In this document: positions 42,738 to 54,436 of the stretch, one piece after another
Layout of the letters: each line of letters starts with the position of its first letter
Numbering within the stretch: the first letter of the stretch is position 1
NCBI GenBank assembly: GCA_036346205.1
Contig: JARFJB010000921.1
Location: 782,501-846,500, forward strand
DNA: 64,000 nucleotides
Reading direction: 5' to 3'
Source: Vesta saturnalis
Taxonomy: Eukaryota > Arthropoda > Insecta > Coleoptera > Lampyridae
Translations under genes and position numbers: made by a program
The notes under the pieces: generated by a model
Told to the model about the DNA's origin: nothing
The model's input: only the letters and a program-made list of their open reading frames with translations
The model's database searches: none

Positions 42738-45449
42738 ATGAAACGATCTAAAACCTCATCGAGTCAATTGAGCATCGCTTCTTTTTTTAAGAAACCTAAG
42801 AAACTTGATGTAGATTCAAACCGTGAGTAGAGGCTTATGTTTTTATGTCTTGGTTTTACCTTACGCATTCCAAAATTTAACCGTTTGATTTGACTTTGCA
42901 TAAAAATTCATATTTTCATTTAATTAATATTGTGTTAAAATAAGAAAATATTGCTACTTGATCATTTTTGATAATAAAAGGAATATTTACAAGTTTCGAC
43001 TCATGTTTTATTAAGCATTTGTCTGTGCTTTTAAATGTTGAAAAATTTACTTTACGTCATAATCCAAGGTTATTATTAAATCGATATTATTCATTTATGT
43101 ATTTTTTCTCCATTAACAGAATCATCAGACAGTAATACTCTTAGTAGTAGTATTGAACAAGGAAAGGCACCTGAAATTCTACCTTCTAGTCCAGAACTCA
43201 GCAATAATACGACTGCAGTGTCTGCAGTATCATCTAATTCGACGACAAAATTAACAGTAGAATTCTTGAATGATTACTTCGACATCGGAAATATAAAGAG
43301 AGATCAATTGAAAATTTTAGACGAGTACTCAAGAAAGAAAATCCTTACATCTGTTTTGGTCCCTAAAAACCTTTCGTATTCCCAGCCACTGCAGACAAGA
43401 AACAGAACAGAAGTTTTCAAGAAAGGTGGATAACAGATCCAGAAACTGAATTTCCGTTTCTTGCGTATTCCAAAGCAGAGGATGGAGTTTATTGCAAGCT
43501 GTTTGTTTTTTCATGAAGGAGTCGGAAAAGGAAGTCATGAGGATCCAGGGAAATTAGTCGCCAGCTCCTTCAGAGATTGTAAAAAGCAAAGGAAGCTTTC
43601 ACAAAGCACACAACTAGGCAGTATCACAAAAACTGTGTTATGATGGCGCAGCCATTTCTCGAAGTTTCAACAGGAAAATGTCAAGACATCGCGTCTCAAT
43701 TAGATACTCAAAGAGTTAGAGAAAAAGAAGAAAATCGAGCAGCTATTCGACCAATAATAGAAACAATTCTGTTTTGCGCGGAACAAGAATTGCCTCTCAG
43801 AGGTGATTGTGACAGCGGACCTCTCGCTTTAGAAAAACCTGAAAGAAAAGATTCAGGGCAAATTCTGGCGATGAAGATTTGAGAAGGCACGTCATCAGCA
43901 GCCGAAAAAATGCCACATATATGAGTCCGGATATACAAAACGAAATTATTCAGATGTGTTCGGAAATAGTTACAGAAGAAATAATCAAGAAAGTAAACAA
44001 TGCACGCTGTTTTACTTTACTTGCCGACGAGACCATAGAAGTATCACGCACAGCACAGTGTTCGATCTGTATTAGATATATAGACTTAGTGAAGAATTCG
44101 CAAACTCCGATAAAGATTTTGTAGGATTCCTCCCGTTTCACGGCCAGTCTTCTGAAAACCTAACCAAAGCCGTTTTGAACCGCTACGATGAACTAGGTCA
44201 TGATATGACTAACTGTGTTGGTCAAGGATTCGATGGTGCAGCGACGAAGGCAGGTCATATTAGTGGTGTCTAGTCTAGAATCAGGCAGCAGTACCCGAAT
44301 GCAAGATACGTTCATTGTGCAAGCCATCGCTTAAATCTCGCGTTATCTAATACCATGTCATGTTCTATGGCTAGGAATTGCCTTGGTACGGTCCACGAAG
44401 TAGCGAATTTGTTTCGAAATCATCCATACGTAAATAAAATTCTTCAGGATGCGATTTCCGTACAAGCACCGGAAAGTAGAAAAAGAAGACTTCTCCGCCT
44501 TTGCGAAACGAGATTCATCGGAAGACATGATAGTGTCTTCACATTCGTCGAACTCTTCAACTCGGTTTGCATCAGTTTGGAAGAGATTTCTAAGACGACG
44601 CGGAAGATTTCTTCAACAGCCTCAGCTTTATTAAGCTATGGAGAAGAGTGAATTTCTCGTCAGTCTTCTTGTTTGTGAGAAACTTTTCAGTCTAACTTTG
44701 CCATTGTTTGTGCTTCTTCAAGAAAAGTCTCTCGATCTGGCCTTGCAGCATGCAAAAGAGGTTCTTGCCGCTCTAATAAATCAACGAAAAACGCAGACAA
44801 AATCTTCAACGAAATCTTCAACTCTGCATCGCGGCTTTCGGAAGAAGTATTCGAAACTGAGGTGAAAATTCCACGACTTACAACAAAACAAACGAAGCGC
44901 GCAAATCCACAAATTACTTCAGCTAAAAACTATTACAGAGTGACGGTCTTCATCCCTTGTCTTGATAGTTTGATTCAAAATTTAACAGACAGGTTTATTT
45001 CAAACGAAGATATTCTTCCAAGTTTCCAGATGCTTCTTCCAGGATTCCTTTCTGTTCATGAAACAAACAAATTGGAGAATTTAGCACCGTACTTCGATAA
45101 CAGAATGTCACTCTCTGCAGTAAAAGCCGAGTATGAACTATGGTCAGAAAAAGCTTCCGCCATAGACGCTAACCATGAGGTACTGAAAGTGTTAGAGTAC
45201 TGTGATCCGGTTTATTTTCGTACAATTAGATACCTACTCACTGTCTTAGCAACGTTGCCAGTGACAACCGCTAGTGTAGAGAGAACATTTTCCACAATGA
45301 AAAGGGTTAAAACTTTACCACGTAGTGTGATGAGCGACAATAGGTTGAGTGCACTGGCCATGATTTCAGTTCACTGGGATATAACCGTGGAGGCAGACAA
45401 AGTAATCGATATTATGACTGGGAAAAAAATGAGAAGATTGCTTATGTAG
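42738..45449 (+). pseudogene. hAT transposase (DUF4371 / hAT dimerisation type)
   Basis: Start ATG at 42738: KRSKTSSSQLSIASFFKKP. A consensus donor CC|GTGAGT at 42823 and acceptor AACAG| at 43119 remove a 297-bp intron and keep frame (Asn codon split, phase 1), leading into QSSDSNTLSSSIEQGK. Then frameshifts join blocks: ERWITDPETEFPFLAYS (zinc-finger TTF-type region), CVMMAQPFLEVSTG, NARCFTLLADETIEVS (first catalytic region, ADET), GQGFDGAATKAGHISG and YVHCASHRLNLALS (second catalytic region, CxxH), LLRLCETRF, and finally 44862-45449 with the hAT dimerisation domain LLTVLATLPVTTASVERTFS and DNRLSALAMISVHWD. Full length would be about 800 residues, normal for the family. A TAG at 44270 and at least five frameshifts break it, although catalytic motifs are intact. 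Confidence 0.9.
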
Positions 45450-45663
45450 TTCTAGTTAATATATTCTAAATCTAAAACTTAGATTTTGTTACATAAAATA
45501 CCTACTAAATTATAAATGTTGATTGTTTTAAACTCGAAATAATTCATGTTTCATTTTAAGTGTCCTTCTTTCAAAAGGTTCTCGTGCAGACCTGATAAAG
45601 GAAATCTCTCCTTTATTTTCTAAGATTTTGAAGCCCCCGACAAAAATCCTGGCTACGGGCCTG

Positions 45664-45671
45664 CCTACTGA
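45664..45671. repeat. target site duplication of the hAT element, right
   Basis: CCTACTGA, identical to 41276-41283. Confidence 0.95.
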
Positions 45672-45813
45672 CTTATCTCATATAGAATTTATTTCAATAT
45701 CAAAATAGGTAGTCTATTATGGTAAACCTAGTATTGATAACAACGCCCTCTAGCGTAGATTTTTTCTCGACATTGTCAGCTAAAATATTTTCTTTAATAA
45801 TCCGTTTGAACGT

Positions 45814-47595
45814 AACAACTATAACCATTAACAGTAATTAGCTTACAATTAATATAAAATAATAAATATTAGAGCAAAAGCATAGTTTTCATTTAATAAT
45901 ACAAAATAATACAAAATGTAATCCAATTCATCGCTTAACAAATTACGCACACCGTAACTAAAAAAAACCTGGAAAAAAATTAAATTTCATAATTTAATGC
46001 TACTTGTACTTCTAAAGTTTTCACTTCATTAATTAACTTAAATAAACTGGAACGAAACCATTATAAAGACGGAACCTTTGCACTAGTTAATTACATAGTA
46101 AGTTAATATTCCCGCATTGCTTCAAACTTGGGTGAGGTAACGTTATCAAACATAATCAAATTTTCAATTCGATTAATTACTCAAATTGCGGCCAATTGGA
46201 AACTGTTATATAATATACAAACTTAAGGTTGTATCGTCAAACTTAACTCTCATTAACATTTTCTTTAGCAAGGACGCAATAAACAAAATTTATATAATTA
46301 TAAGGGTTATATTCTAATCTAAATTTAGTGAACTCAATTTTCGCGCTTTAAATCGTTATAAATTAGATTAGTAATTTCGTGCAAACATTTTTTTTTAATT
46401 TTTCAATTAAAAACTAAGGAAAAACGTACTTGAAAATAAATTTCAAAATTGATTTCGAAATTAGAATATTTTAGACAAAATTTTAATTATGATTTTCTTA
46501 ATGTATTTTGGTTCAATTACTGTAATATTCTAACAGCCTGAAGGTGTTTTAATTAACAAAATTATTAACATTGGCAAATTCATTAATCTCAATTTTTGGG
46601 TTGTACAATTTAATTTCAAAAAGATTAATGATTTTAATACTGCATTTACTTATGTGTTGTAATTATATAGCTTTGAGTTGTTAACTCATATATTTCAATA
46701 TAAATTATGCAAACTTTATATGCTTGGTTAACCGTTACAGCTATCGTCATCTGTAAAGAATGTAACTTTTAATACCAATCAAACTGTCCAACAAATAATA
46801 ATTAAAAGTTTCATTGTTACTGCCGATCATAGCTGCAAGTATTCATAATTATGAATTTGTCACGTGTCAATGAAATTTAATATTCTCAAATATATTTCTT
46901 AATATTTCTGTGTGAAACTGTGGAAACGAATTGTACCGTTGCCGTCGAGAAACATTGGTTTTGTTTCATATTTGTTGTATGAAATGAAATTATTTACAGC
47001 TGATTTTAAATTTCGAATTTTGAAATCGTTATCAAGTTTTGGTTGATTAAGTTTATTGAGTTGGTTTTGACAGAAGAGTAATTAGTACAGCTGTTAATTT
47101 CATTATCGCAGATATGTAGTCTAGATAATGTTTGCTTGTAAAATTGTGTATTTCATAACTGAGAAAGTGGCTAAGGGCTTCCTTCAAGGTACGATTTATT
47201 TGGTTCATTGGAAATTGCATAGATCGAGTCTTATCTAATTAAACTGGTTCAGGTTACACCGTGTGAGTTGACTTTGATTCGTTTTAATTATCGTTGAATG
47301 TTTTCCATCCAGTCACTAAGCTCATTTGTAGACCTACTGGTTCGCATGCGGATAACCAATAATGTTGTTTGTAGGTTAGGATTGGTGACTCCAAAATTTA
47401 CAGTTACTCTTAAATTAATCTCAAATTTCACTTAAATGTCACTGGCAGCACTACAATGAAGATTTTTCCCCAAAGGAACATTGTCGAGATGTAAAAAATG
47501 TTGAACGATTATAGAAAACAAGAAGGTTGCCCACTCGGTAAAATAATAACTTAATTTGAAGCTTACAACTAGAACTTTAAATTTCAAAAGGTAGT
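45814..47595. other. AT-rich, no gene identified
   Basis: No ORF or repeat recognised on either strand. Confidence 0.4.
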
Positions 47596-47635
47596 AGTGG
47601 AGTTGATCGGCCTATTTCCACAGTTTATGCTTTTT

Positions 47636-47958
47636 GCGGCAGAGCATACATAGGAGAGGGCAGTAGACCACTCAAAGTGAAAACGCAGGAACACAAGAAC
47701 AACGTCCGCAAGGCCGAACAAAGACCACCGCATCCAATGGGATAACATACAGATAGTGGCAAAGGACGAAAACACAACTCGTCGAAAACTCATAGAAGCC
47801 ACATACATCGCACTAGCAGAAAATCCAATAAGCCAAGCTAGTGTAGAAATGAAACCCATATGGACTCCAATAATGCACGAAGAACTTAAGCGCAATACAC
47901 CTGCGCAAGAGGTTACTGCGCAACATGCGCAATAAACTTCTGCGCAACCACGAAAAGG

Positions 47959-47960
<2 letters not shown>
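47636..47960 (+). pseudogene. truncated PLE GIY-YIG endonuclease
   Basis: Plus-strand frames read GRAYIGEGSRPLKVKTQEHK, then NIQIVAKDENTTRRKLIEAT and YIALAENPISQASVEMKPI, nearly the same as the domain at 25371-25865. A deletion of about 40 bp relative to PLE C lies near 47722, where RKGETERSRIAEHVWNED is mostly missing. It starts at the junction with the inverted end, so only the last part of the PLE protein remains. Confidence 0.85.

Positions 47961-47962
<2 letters not shown>

Positions 47963-47998
<36 letters not shown>
47963..47998. repeat. (TA)18 in PLE derivative
   Basis: Same position in the element as the (TA)25 at 25321-25370. Confidence 0.95.
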
Positions 47999-48000
<2 letters not shown>

Positions 48001-48004
<4 letters not shown>

Positions 48005-48080
48005 ACTCACAGTGGCTCAGTGGTAAAGGTGTCACACTAGTAAGTGAAAGGTACCAAGTTCGAATCTGAGAGTAGTCAAG
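48001..48080 (+). other. tRNA-like block in PLE tail
   Basis: GATTACTCACAGTGGCTCAGTGG with GGTACCAAGTTCGAATCTGAGAGTAGTC: A-box-like and B-box-like segments at tRNA spacing, and pairing ends (TTACTC with GAGAGTA). Second copy of the block at 25213-25302. Confidence 0.5.
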
Positions 48081-48151
48081 TGCTAGGGAAAAATTATATA
48101 TAACATATGAATTCGACTCAAGTGCGAAAACAGTCCTTCTCAGGACTAAGC

Positions 48152-48188
48152 CTGATGACGGAAGCAGAGTCCGCTTCCAAAATGTCGC
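48152..48188 (+). ncRNA. hammerhead-like motif, mutated copy
   Basis: CTGATGA, C, GGAAGC hairpin GCTTCC as at 25111-25152, but GAAACG has become AAAATG, so the conserved GAAA core is lost in this copy. Confidence 0.4.
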
Positions 48189-48232
48189 GCTCAAAAAGCA
48201 TAAACTGTGGAAATACGCCGATCAACTCCACT

Positions 48233-50590
48233 AATAGGAAACCATAGTTACTAAACACTTATAATACAGAATTCAAAAGGTGGGTTAAAATTTTATTAAA
48301 TAGGTTTAGCAAATGTATTTGAATCCAAAATAGTAAATAAATAATCACTCACTAAACCTTGAAAACTCCATGAGTGGACTACAGCATCGACTTCTAGAAT
48401 GCACTGCAGTATAACGGTAATAGGTATGCTTTCCAAGAATTAATTAATTACCCCTCAAAAATTTTTAATTCTCTGGTCCCAGTGAATAAGGAGATAAGTC
48501 ATCAAAATTGCTAAAACCAGATATCTACATATTCATATACTGCATTGTAACAAACTTTTTACGTTTTTAATAAAATTTACTTTTATTTAAGCAACTTGCA
48601 TTGCGTGCAGGGTGTGTTGCATATCTAGTTGCATAAAAACATGCATTTAATTATTTTAATTAGAACTCGTACGTATAGCGTTCGCGCATCAGTTTCAGAG
48701 ATGTTCATGCGCAAAGACTACTATAGCGATTCTTTTTTATGAAATTTTGTATCCATGTTGATTTGTTACATTTTTTTATTAAGCGCTATAAATTTTATGG
48801 TGAGTTATAAAAAACTATTATATTAAAGTTTGAGACGTTTGCTTTTTTTCAGGCACTTTTATTTTTTTACTTTCACGTTTACGTTTTATTTTTTACCCTA
48901 ACTTCACCTTCACACGTTTAAACACATCTACGCCATTAAATAGTTTACCGTTAATCTAAGTTACGGTATTGGTACGATTGATCAAAAGTGAAATTTATTC
49001 ATTTGGGAATTATTAAACATACAAATCCAGATTTATTTCAACCTGAAATAATATTACGCAACAATTTCCAAAATCGCTGACGCAGCATGCATCCATTTCG
49101 TTATCTACAGTGTGCCCAAGACTGAGGTATTCTGATTCCATTAATTACTTACAACACTAATTAATCATTAGGTTATAACGTTACTAACATTAGTATTAAG
49201 GTATTTCAGTTTATAATTAGATATATATATTGTGTTAATAAAATTTGTTATTGTAGAAATTTTATTTTAACCTTATCGTATAAAGGTTTACTTGTTTATT
49301 CCATATTTAAAAACAAGTTGGCTTCCGAGTATTTAACTATTAGTATCAGGAAGAAGCAACCCCGATTTTAAAGCGAACATGTCTAGGTACATGTAAATAT
49401 TTTTTTGTTAGTAGGACAATCAATAATTTTAAGAACCTAGCCCACTTTAACCTAGGATTGAGCAAAATGCACAAAATCTTCTATTTATTACGCAAACTGT
49501 TAAGTAGCTAAAATTTGTAGCCATGGGTGTAGAAGTATACGTATAGAACTTATACACTGACTTTAAAGGTTTTACAACATATCATTTCTATCTCCGTGAA
49601 TAAGCAAATAAATCAAATATATCTTACTTTACTGCAAGTATTAAAATGTGAATATTCAAACATCAGGTAAATTTTCATGGTTTTTACAAATCGAATTATT
49701 CTATTATGGACCGATATTATTGTTTGGTAATAAGCAGATAAACCGACTTATCTCGTTATTATCTACTGTAGCTACGGGACTAAGACGGATGAGTCTGGTT
49801 ACAGGCAACGATTGTACTTCCGAGTTGCCTAGATTTTCATTTACTTATCCGTTTAGCCATCGTTAAACGTGAGTTTTTAAGGTTAACGGCTGTGTTTACA
49901 ATGTTAATAACATTATTTATGCTTATAAAATTTGCGTTGGAGAGTGTTTGTTTAAAATTTTTCATAATGAGTAAACGTACCACACAAATTTTACATTTGT
50001 GTAAGATGCAACGAAATAATAATTTAGGTAAGTTGCTATAAAACATTATAAATTTGTCTAAAAAATACCGTTACTGGGCGCTGTGCCTTCTTATATTGGA
50101 AATCTGTATGTATTTAGTTTGTGAATACATTATAATTTAATTTAATTAATAACAACGTAGTTGTAATCCAAAAATAAAACTGGCTTATAATAGTCTAAAT
50201 TAAGTTCTTACAGATCTACGATGAAACCATAAATGTATCTTTTACGTATAGTCAAAACAAATCTGAATTTTTTTGTAAGATGTTTTGTTTTGTCCATGCG
50301 ACATAACGTAAATACCTGTTAATGAATAATATCAACTTGTTCATTATTATGTACAGCAGCTCTCAATGTATATTTGTATCATTTCGAAAAATAAGCATAG
50401 TTGAAATTATTCATTAAGTAGGTATTTATAGTGTCGCATTAAGTTTGCATGACTTTCTTCAGGCAATACTTTCACCAGCTGTAGTTCACTACACTATTTT
50501 ATTAGAGAGTGATTTTCTATCTTTTCAGGAATAGAAGAGACTGAAGTAGGACATAAACAAGTTCTTTGACAAGGTAACCAAAATCATTCG
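48233..50590. other. AT-rich, no gene identified
   Basis: No coding sequence recognised. 48855-48910 resembles 16575-16630. The ORF at 49648-49866 shows no motif. Confidence 0.4.
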
Positions 50591-50596
50591 GTAGAC

Positions 50597-51964
50597 ATGG
50601 TACCAAACTCAAGAACTCTCGCTTGGATTGAAAGTCAAAATTATGATTATGAAAATATCAGTAACCAAGCGTCTGTTTCTATTCATAATTTGGTTCAAAA
50701 CGATCAGTTTATGTATCAAGAACTACACAATGTACCTTTAAGTGGAGGAAATGTAACAACTAACCCCCATGAAAGTGAAATCATTCTTCAACAGAATTCC
50801 TATCCTACAACTAATGCTGATTTATTAATCCAAGTATCTTGTGCTACTTTGGGAGTTCAAGGAATTCAAAAAAAAACTGTGGAAGTTCCAGTTAACGAGT
50901 TTTTCGCCATAACTAATGTTCAAAATAACTGCAATAAAAATATTGAATGGTTCGACTTTTCTGAGGATGATGATGATATCCTGAAAGATTCAGATTTCTT
51001 AACAAAGAAGAAAGTTCGCGCGACGTTGAAGGTGATATGAAAGACAACATAAAAAGAAAAAGAAATAACGATTACAAAGGAGCGGTCATCCATGAGACAG
51101 AAATAAATAAGGAGGCTCCTACTTTGGAGCCACCTCCAAAATTAAAAGATCTTACAAGGAAATAAAGAGAATCTGCTAAAATATTAAGGAACACAGAAAA
51201 GGAATATGTGGATCAAAAGGGTAAAATCGTAAAAGCTAGAGTTATGAAACCTTTAACTCACTGTCGCAGTAAGTGCCAAAGCAGATTTCAGATCATATTC
51301 GACATACTGTGTTCGGCGAGTACTGGAAGTTAGGGGAGCACAATGCCAGAGTAAATTTTATTTCGTCCTTGATTTGTATAGTAGAAAAGAAAACGGTACG
51401 TGTGAGGGCTGAATCAAACAAAGTTCGAAAATTGTCTTCAGTCCGATTTAACAATATCAAAAATGTACCGACTATACAAAGATAATAGGGAAATTTGTGT
51501 GTCCATGACCATTTATGGAAGAAAAAATATGTGATACGCTTAAAATAAAACGTACTTATGCAAATGAAGAAGAAAAACAGGATTTAATTTTGGAACAAAG
51601 CAGTCACCACTATTCAGCTGAGAAAGCCTATAATTCAAAAGCTGAAGATAAAAATATCGCAAAAACAGACCCCTCAATAGCAGTGTTTGCTTTTGATTTG
51701 CAGCAATGTCTTCCTACTCCGTACCTAAAAACTATTCTGCAATCTATTGATGACAAGTTCCTCATTAGTGGACACACCCATATGGAATGCGACGTCGATC
51801 ATTTAGTGATTGAAAAAGCAAAGAGGAAATCCGCCATGAAAATAAACCACCCATATGACTCGATGCAACTAATAAGAAGCTGTAAGGAAAGAAACCCATT
51901 TATAGTGAAGGTAATGGAGTGCAACGATTTCCTAAATTTCGCATATTTATTGAAGATTGTGTAA
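50597..51964 (+). pseudogene. unassigned transposon-type protein, decayed
   Basis: Four plus-strand blocks follow the order of a protein family that occurs in many copies in insect genomes without a named domain. 50597-51040: acidic N-terminus ending FDFSEDDDDILKDSD. 51165-51262: RKSRNTGKEYVDQKGKIV-like block in shifted frame. 51273-51485: QISDHIRHTVFGEYWKLGEH then CIVEKKTVRVRAESNKVRK. 51515-51964: VFAFDLQQCLPTP and SGHTHMECDVDHLVIEKAKR, the latter the most conserved signature (GHTxMECDxxHxxIE). A large part between 51485 and 51650 is missing. I believe this is the transposase of a poorly described DNA transposon; superfamily not determined. Confidence 0.6.
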
Positions 51965-52494
51965 TTGACTTACATGCAGGTGACCACAAATTTAAGCCGC
52001 GGTAAACACTGATGTATTAAAGTAAGTTAAGGCGGACTGAGTCGAGTTGACTCAACGGAATGAGGATGAATAGACACTGGGCCCTCAGCGGAGACTCATA
52101 ACGATTATCGCGGAACTGAGGATGCGGCAGGAATGAGATTGAGACCTGCGCATCTTGTGGTTTTTTTTGCAACCGTTGGATGGCGGAAACGGCTTCTGGC
52201 GGTAATTCCAATGCAGAGATTGGTTGTTAGACTGTAGGGGACTCTGACGTAGAAAGCTCTCACTGTTTTTTTAAACAACGTTGGAGGGGATATGTATTCA
52301 TTATTTGATGATTTCTCCAATTTAATTAAATCAGATTAATTAGCAAATGATTAATTCAAAAAAATTCTATGAAGGATGCTGGCTCTTTACAAACTCATGA
52401 TTAGACCATAGCTCTACAGCTGACAAGCAAACTAAGACTATCTGAATATCTTTCAGCCTGGTAAATAGTTACTCCCTTTTCATGAAAAAAGTTC
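51965..52494. other. no gene assigned; GC-richer patch
   Basis: 52020-52260 is less AT-rich and holds an open minus frame (52105-52320) with no recognised motif. Confidence 0.35.
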
Positions 52495-53290
52495 TTAAAG
52501 TAGGGCGATGTTTTTTTTCTCATGTTCACTATTTCTTAAAAATTCTTCCTGTGTGTAAGGGATTTCAGTACCTATCTGGATTGGTAAAATTAACGACACG
52601 GCTTTGCTTTGAACGTAATTTCTGCAGCTGACCTTCAGTCGAAAGATGTGTTTCGTCATATCCATAAAACACGACGACACAGTTTATACTATAACTATGT
52701 ATTGCGTAATTTACGTATTGTATGCATATCGCTCTATAGGTAGCCGGCTTTTGCTAGATTACTTTATGTAAAAGTAGACTACCATCTAGAGCATATACAG
52801 TATTCTAAGGCGCATGTAACTCTGATGGGGAAATAGTGGTTTACAACCACTGCACGTTTATTAACAGTAACTATGTTGTTTATTTATGGAAATGTAACAA
52901 TCTGTTTTTTTTCAGACATTTAATTTCTGTGTACTTCTCCCCATAATTTTCATTAAATATTATTTCGCCTACAGATTGTGCCTTATCACAGTTAACGGTA
53001 TCATGTGCCAGAAGAGAATAGATATATTCTAACCATTGTAAAAGCTTGCTGAAGTCCTTCTGATCGCGTTGTCGGGAATGTCGGAGTTCAACACGTTATT
53101 CTGAGCAGCAAGATTTGACACCTGAGAATTGTTCAAGCATATTTGATACAGAACTGCAGGACGCCATACTAGCAATCCACCGTGCTAGCGTAGTTTCTTT
53201 AAAACCTCGCCCTTGGTTAAACCTCCTTGTGTTTTTATTGATCCCAAGTGCTGTTGTATAACCATGTCGACCCATGTTCCTCAGCAAAAC
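52495..53290 (-). pseudogene. second unassigned transposon-type protein, decayed
   Basis: The minus strand from 53287 reads GINKNTRRFNQGRGFKET, TLARWIASMASCSSVSNMLE and QFSGVKSCCSEQ, then after a gap 52680-52495 gives FMDMTKHIFRLKVSCRNYVQ and YTQEEFLRNSEHEKKNIALL. The other frame of the first part reads VVVFYGYDETHLSTEG. The pattern (VVFDGY-x-STK, QE-FL-N-x-NK-x-I-LL) recurs in insect proteins that occur in multiple copies, so it is most likely of transposon origin. Broken by stops and deletions. Orientation is opposite to the neighbour at 50597-51964. Confidence 0.5.
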
Positions 53291-54430
53291 TATTCTGTTC
53301 TATTTATGGCAAACATTTATTGAATAACAAATTTGTCATATTCATCTGGATTAAGGATTATTTACATTTACATTTGCAAAATGCATAAATGTGCAGATTT
53401 AGCATAATTATTCTGACCCGTGGCGTAAAAAATTGTAATCGTACGTTTTGTGCAGTACAGATGTAGTGACCAATTGCCTTCGCGTTCAGCCCGTACGTAC
53501 AATTTTACCATTTTTCAGGAAACTATCCACAGCTGCACTGTTCTATTCCCATTGCTAAGTTAGTCGATTTTTTTAAGTCTATTTTCTGTAGTATTTGCCA
53601 AAGTCTTATAATTTTTTATGTCTTTAATAACTGCGTTTTCATAAAGGTTTGTTAATGTTTCATTTTCAGGTTATTTAATTTAAAGTTAAACATCAGTGTG
53701 AGCCTGGTGAGATAAAAAATGCTCTGGCACATGCATGTCCAAATATCTGTGTAATGTTATATTTTGCATATACAGTCTACCATAATTCTTCCATCCCCGT
53801 GCCATTCATTAAGTGCCCGAGGCCACCCAAAAAGGACATAAGCGTGTGAAAACATCCCAGCCGAAATACTCCTGAGGATAGAATGGAATTTTAGCCAACA
53901 GTGTTTGGTCAAATGTTCCCATATTTCCTACATTTTTCTGCAGCAAATAATAGCGATGTATAAATCGTACTCATGTTGCCTAGATCAGCGTTTACAAATG
54001 TCAGAGGTAATATGTTTCAGTTTTTTTAGGCCATTATATTCTAATCTTGACATGTAACTACTCCACGGAGGATTTAAACAACTCGTAGAGAATTTTATAC
54101 TAATCCAAGGTGGTTCCAAGGTAAATGCTGATTTTTCACGGGATATCTTTGTATCTATTTGTAATGGCTCTATTGTTACTTTATTTAGCACAAGTTTTGA
54201 TGAACGATTGTAAGTTTGAAACAAATGTATAAAGTGTATCATTTTTTAAAATAGTGTCGGAAATATTAGGATCGTGTGTTCTAAAACTTTTAAAAAATAT
54301 AAAATTACGTATTTCAAAAAGAAAATAATAAAAAGGCTGTACAAAGGTTATGTTTATTTACCTGTATGAAAATATGGTCAAATTTTACTATTTCATTTAA
54401 TCCTTTTCTTCTAGGAATGCTGGTACACAT
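53291..54430. other. AT-rich, no gene assigned
   Basis: A minus ORF at 53985-54242 contains LEPPWISIKFSTSC, faintly similar to the RT/RNase H boundary of jockey-type retrotransposons, but too weak to call. Confidence 0.35.
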
Positions 54431-54436
54431 TATCAG

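Larger units (their letters stand above)
41284..45663 (+). mobile_element. hAT DNA transposon, 4,380 bp, with intact ends
   Basis: Left end CAGGCACGTAGCCAGG and right end CCTGGCTACGGGCCTG form the terminal inverted repeat (14 of 16 matching) and lie directly inside the 8-bp duplication CCTACTGA. The interior holds one plus-strand transposase gene (42738-45449) and, near the left end, a second, non-autonomous hAT insertion. Removing 41284-45663 and one duplication restores the interrupted Tc1/mariner copy. Confidence 0.96.
40377..45813 (-). mobile_element. Tc1/mariner-like element, copy B (interrupted)
   Basis: A second, directly repeated copy that starts where the right end of copy A (…AATCCGTTTGAA, to 40376) stops. 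It lacks the last part of the transposase. It runs to 41283, is interrupted by a hAT transposon, and resumes at 45672 to end at 45813 with the same AATCCGTTTGAA terminus. The shared junction sequence shows the two copies arose by tandem duplication of one segment. Confidence 0.85.
47596..48232 (+). mobile_element. short PLE derivative with inverted ends
   Basis: Starts with AGTGGAGTTGATCGGCC...GCTTTTT (47596-47635) and ends with its inverse (48193-48232), so a 40-bp terminal block is present at both ends in opposite orientation. Between them: truncated GIY-YIG coding sequence, (TA)18, tRNA-like block and hammerhead-like motif, in the same order as in PLE C at 25073-25865. The RT is absent. 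Confidence 0.85.

Noticed and set aside
53985..54242. Jockey-type RT/RNase H fragment on the minus strand
   Set aside because: Only a short Pro-Pro-Trp context resembles the family; no catalytic motif.
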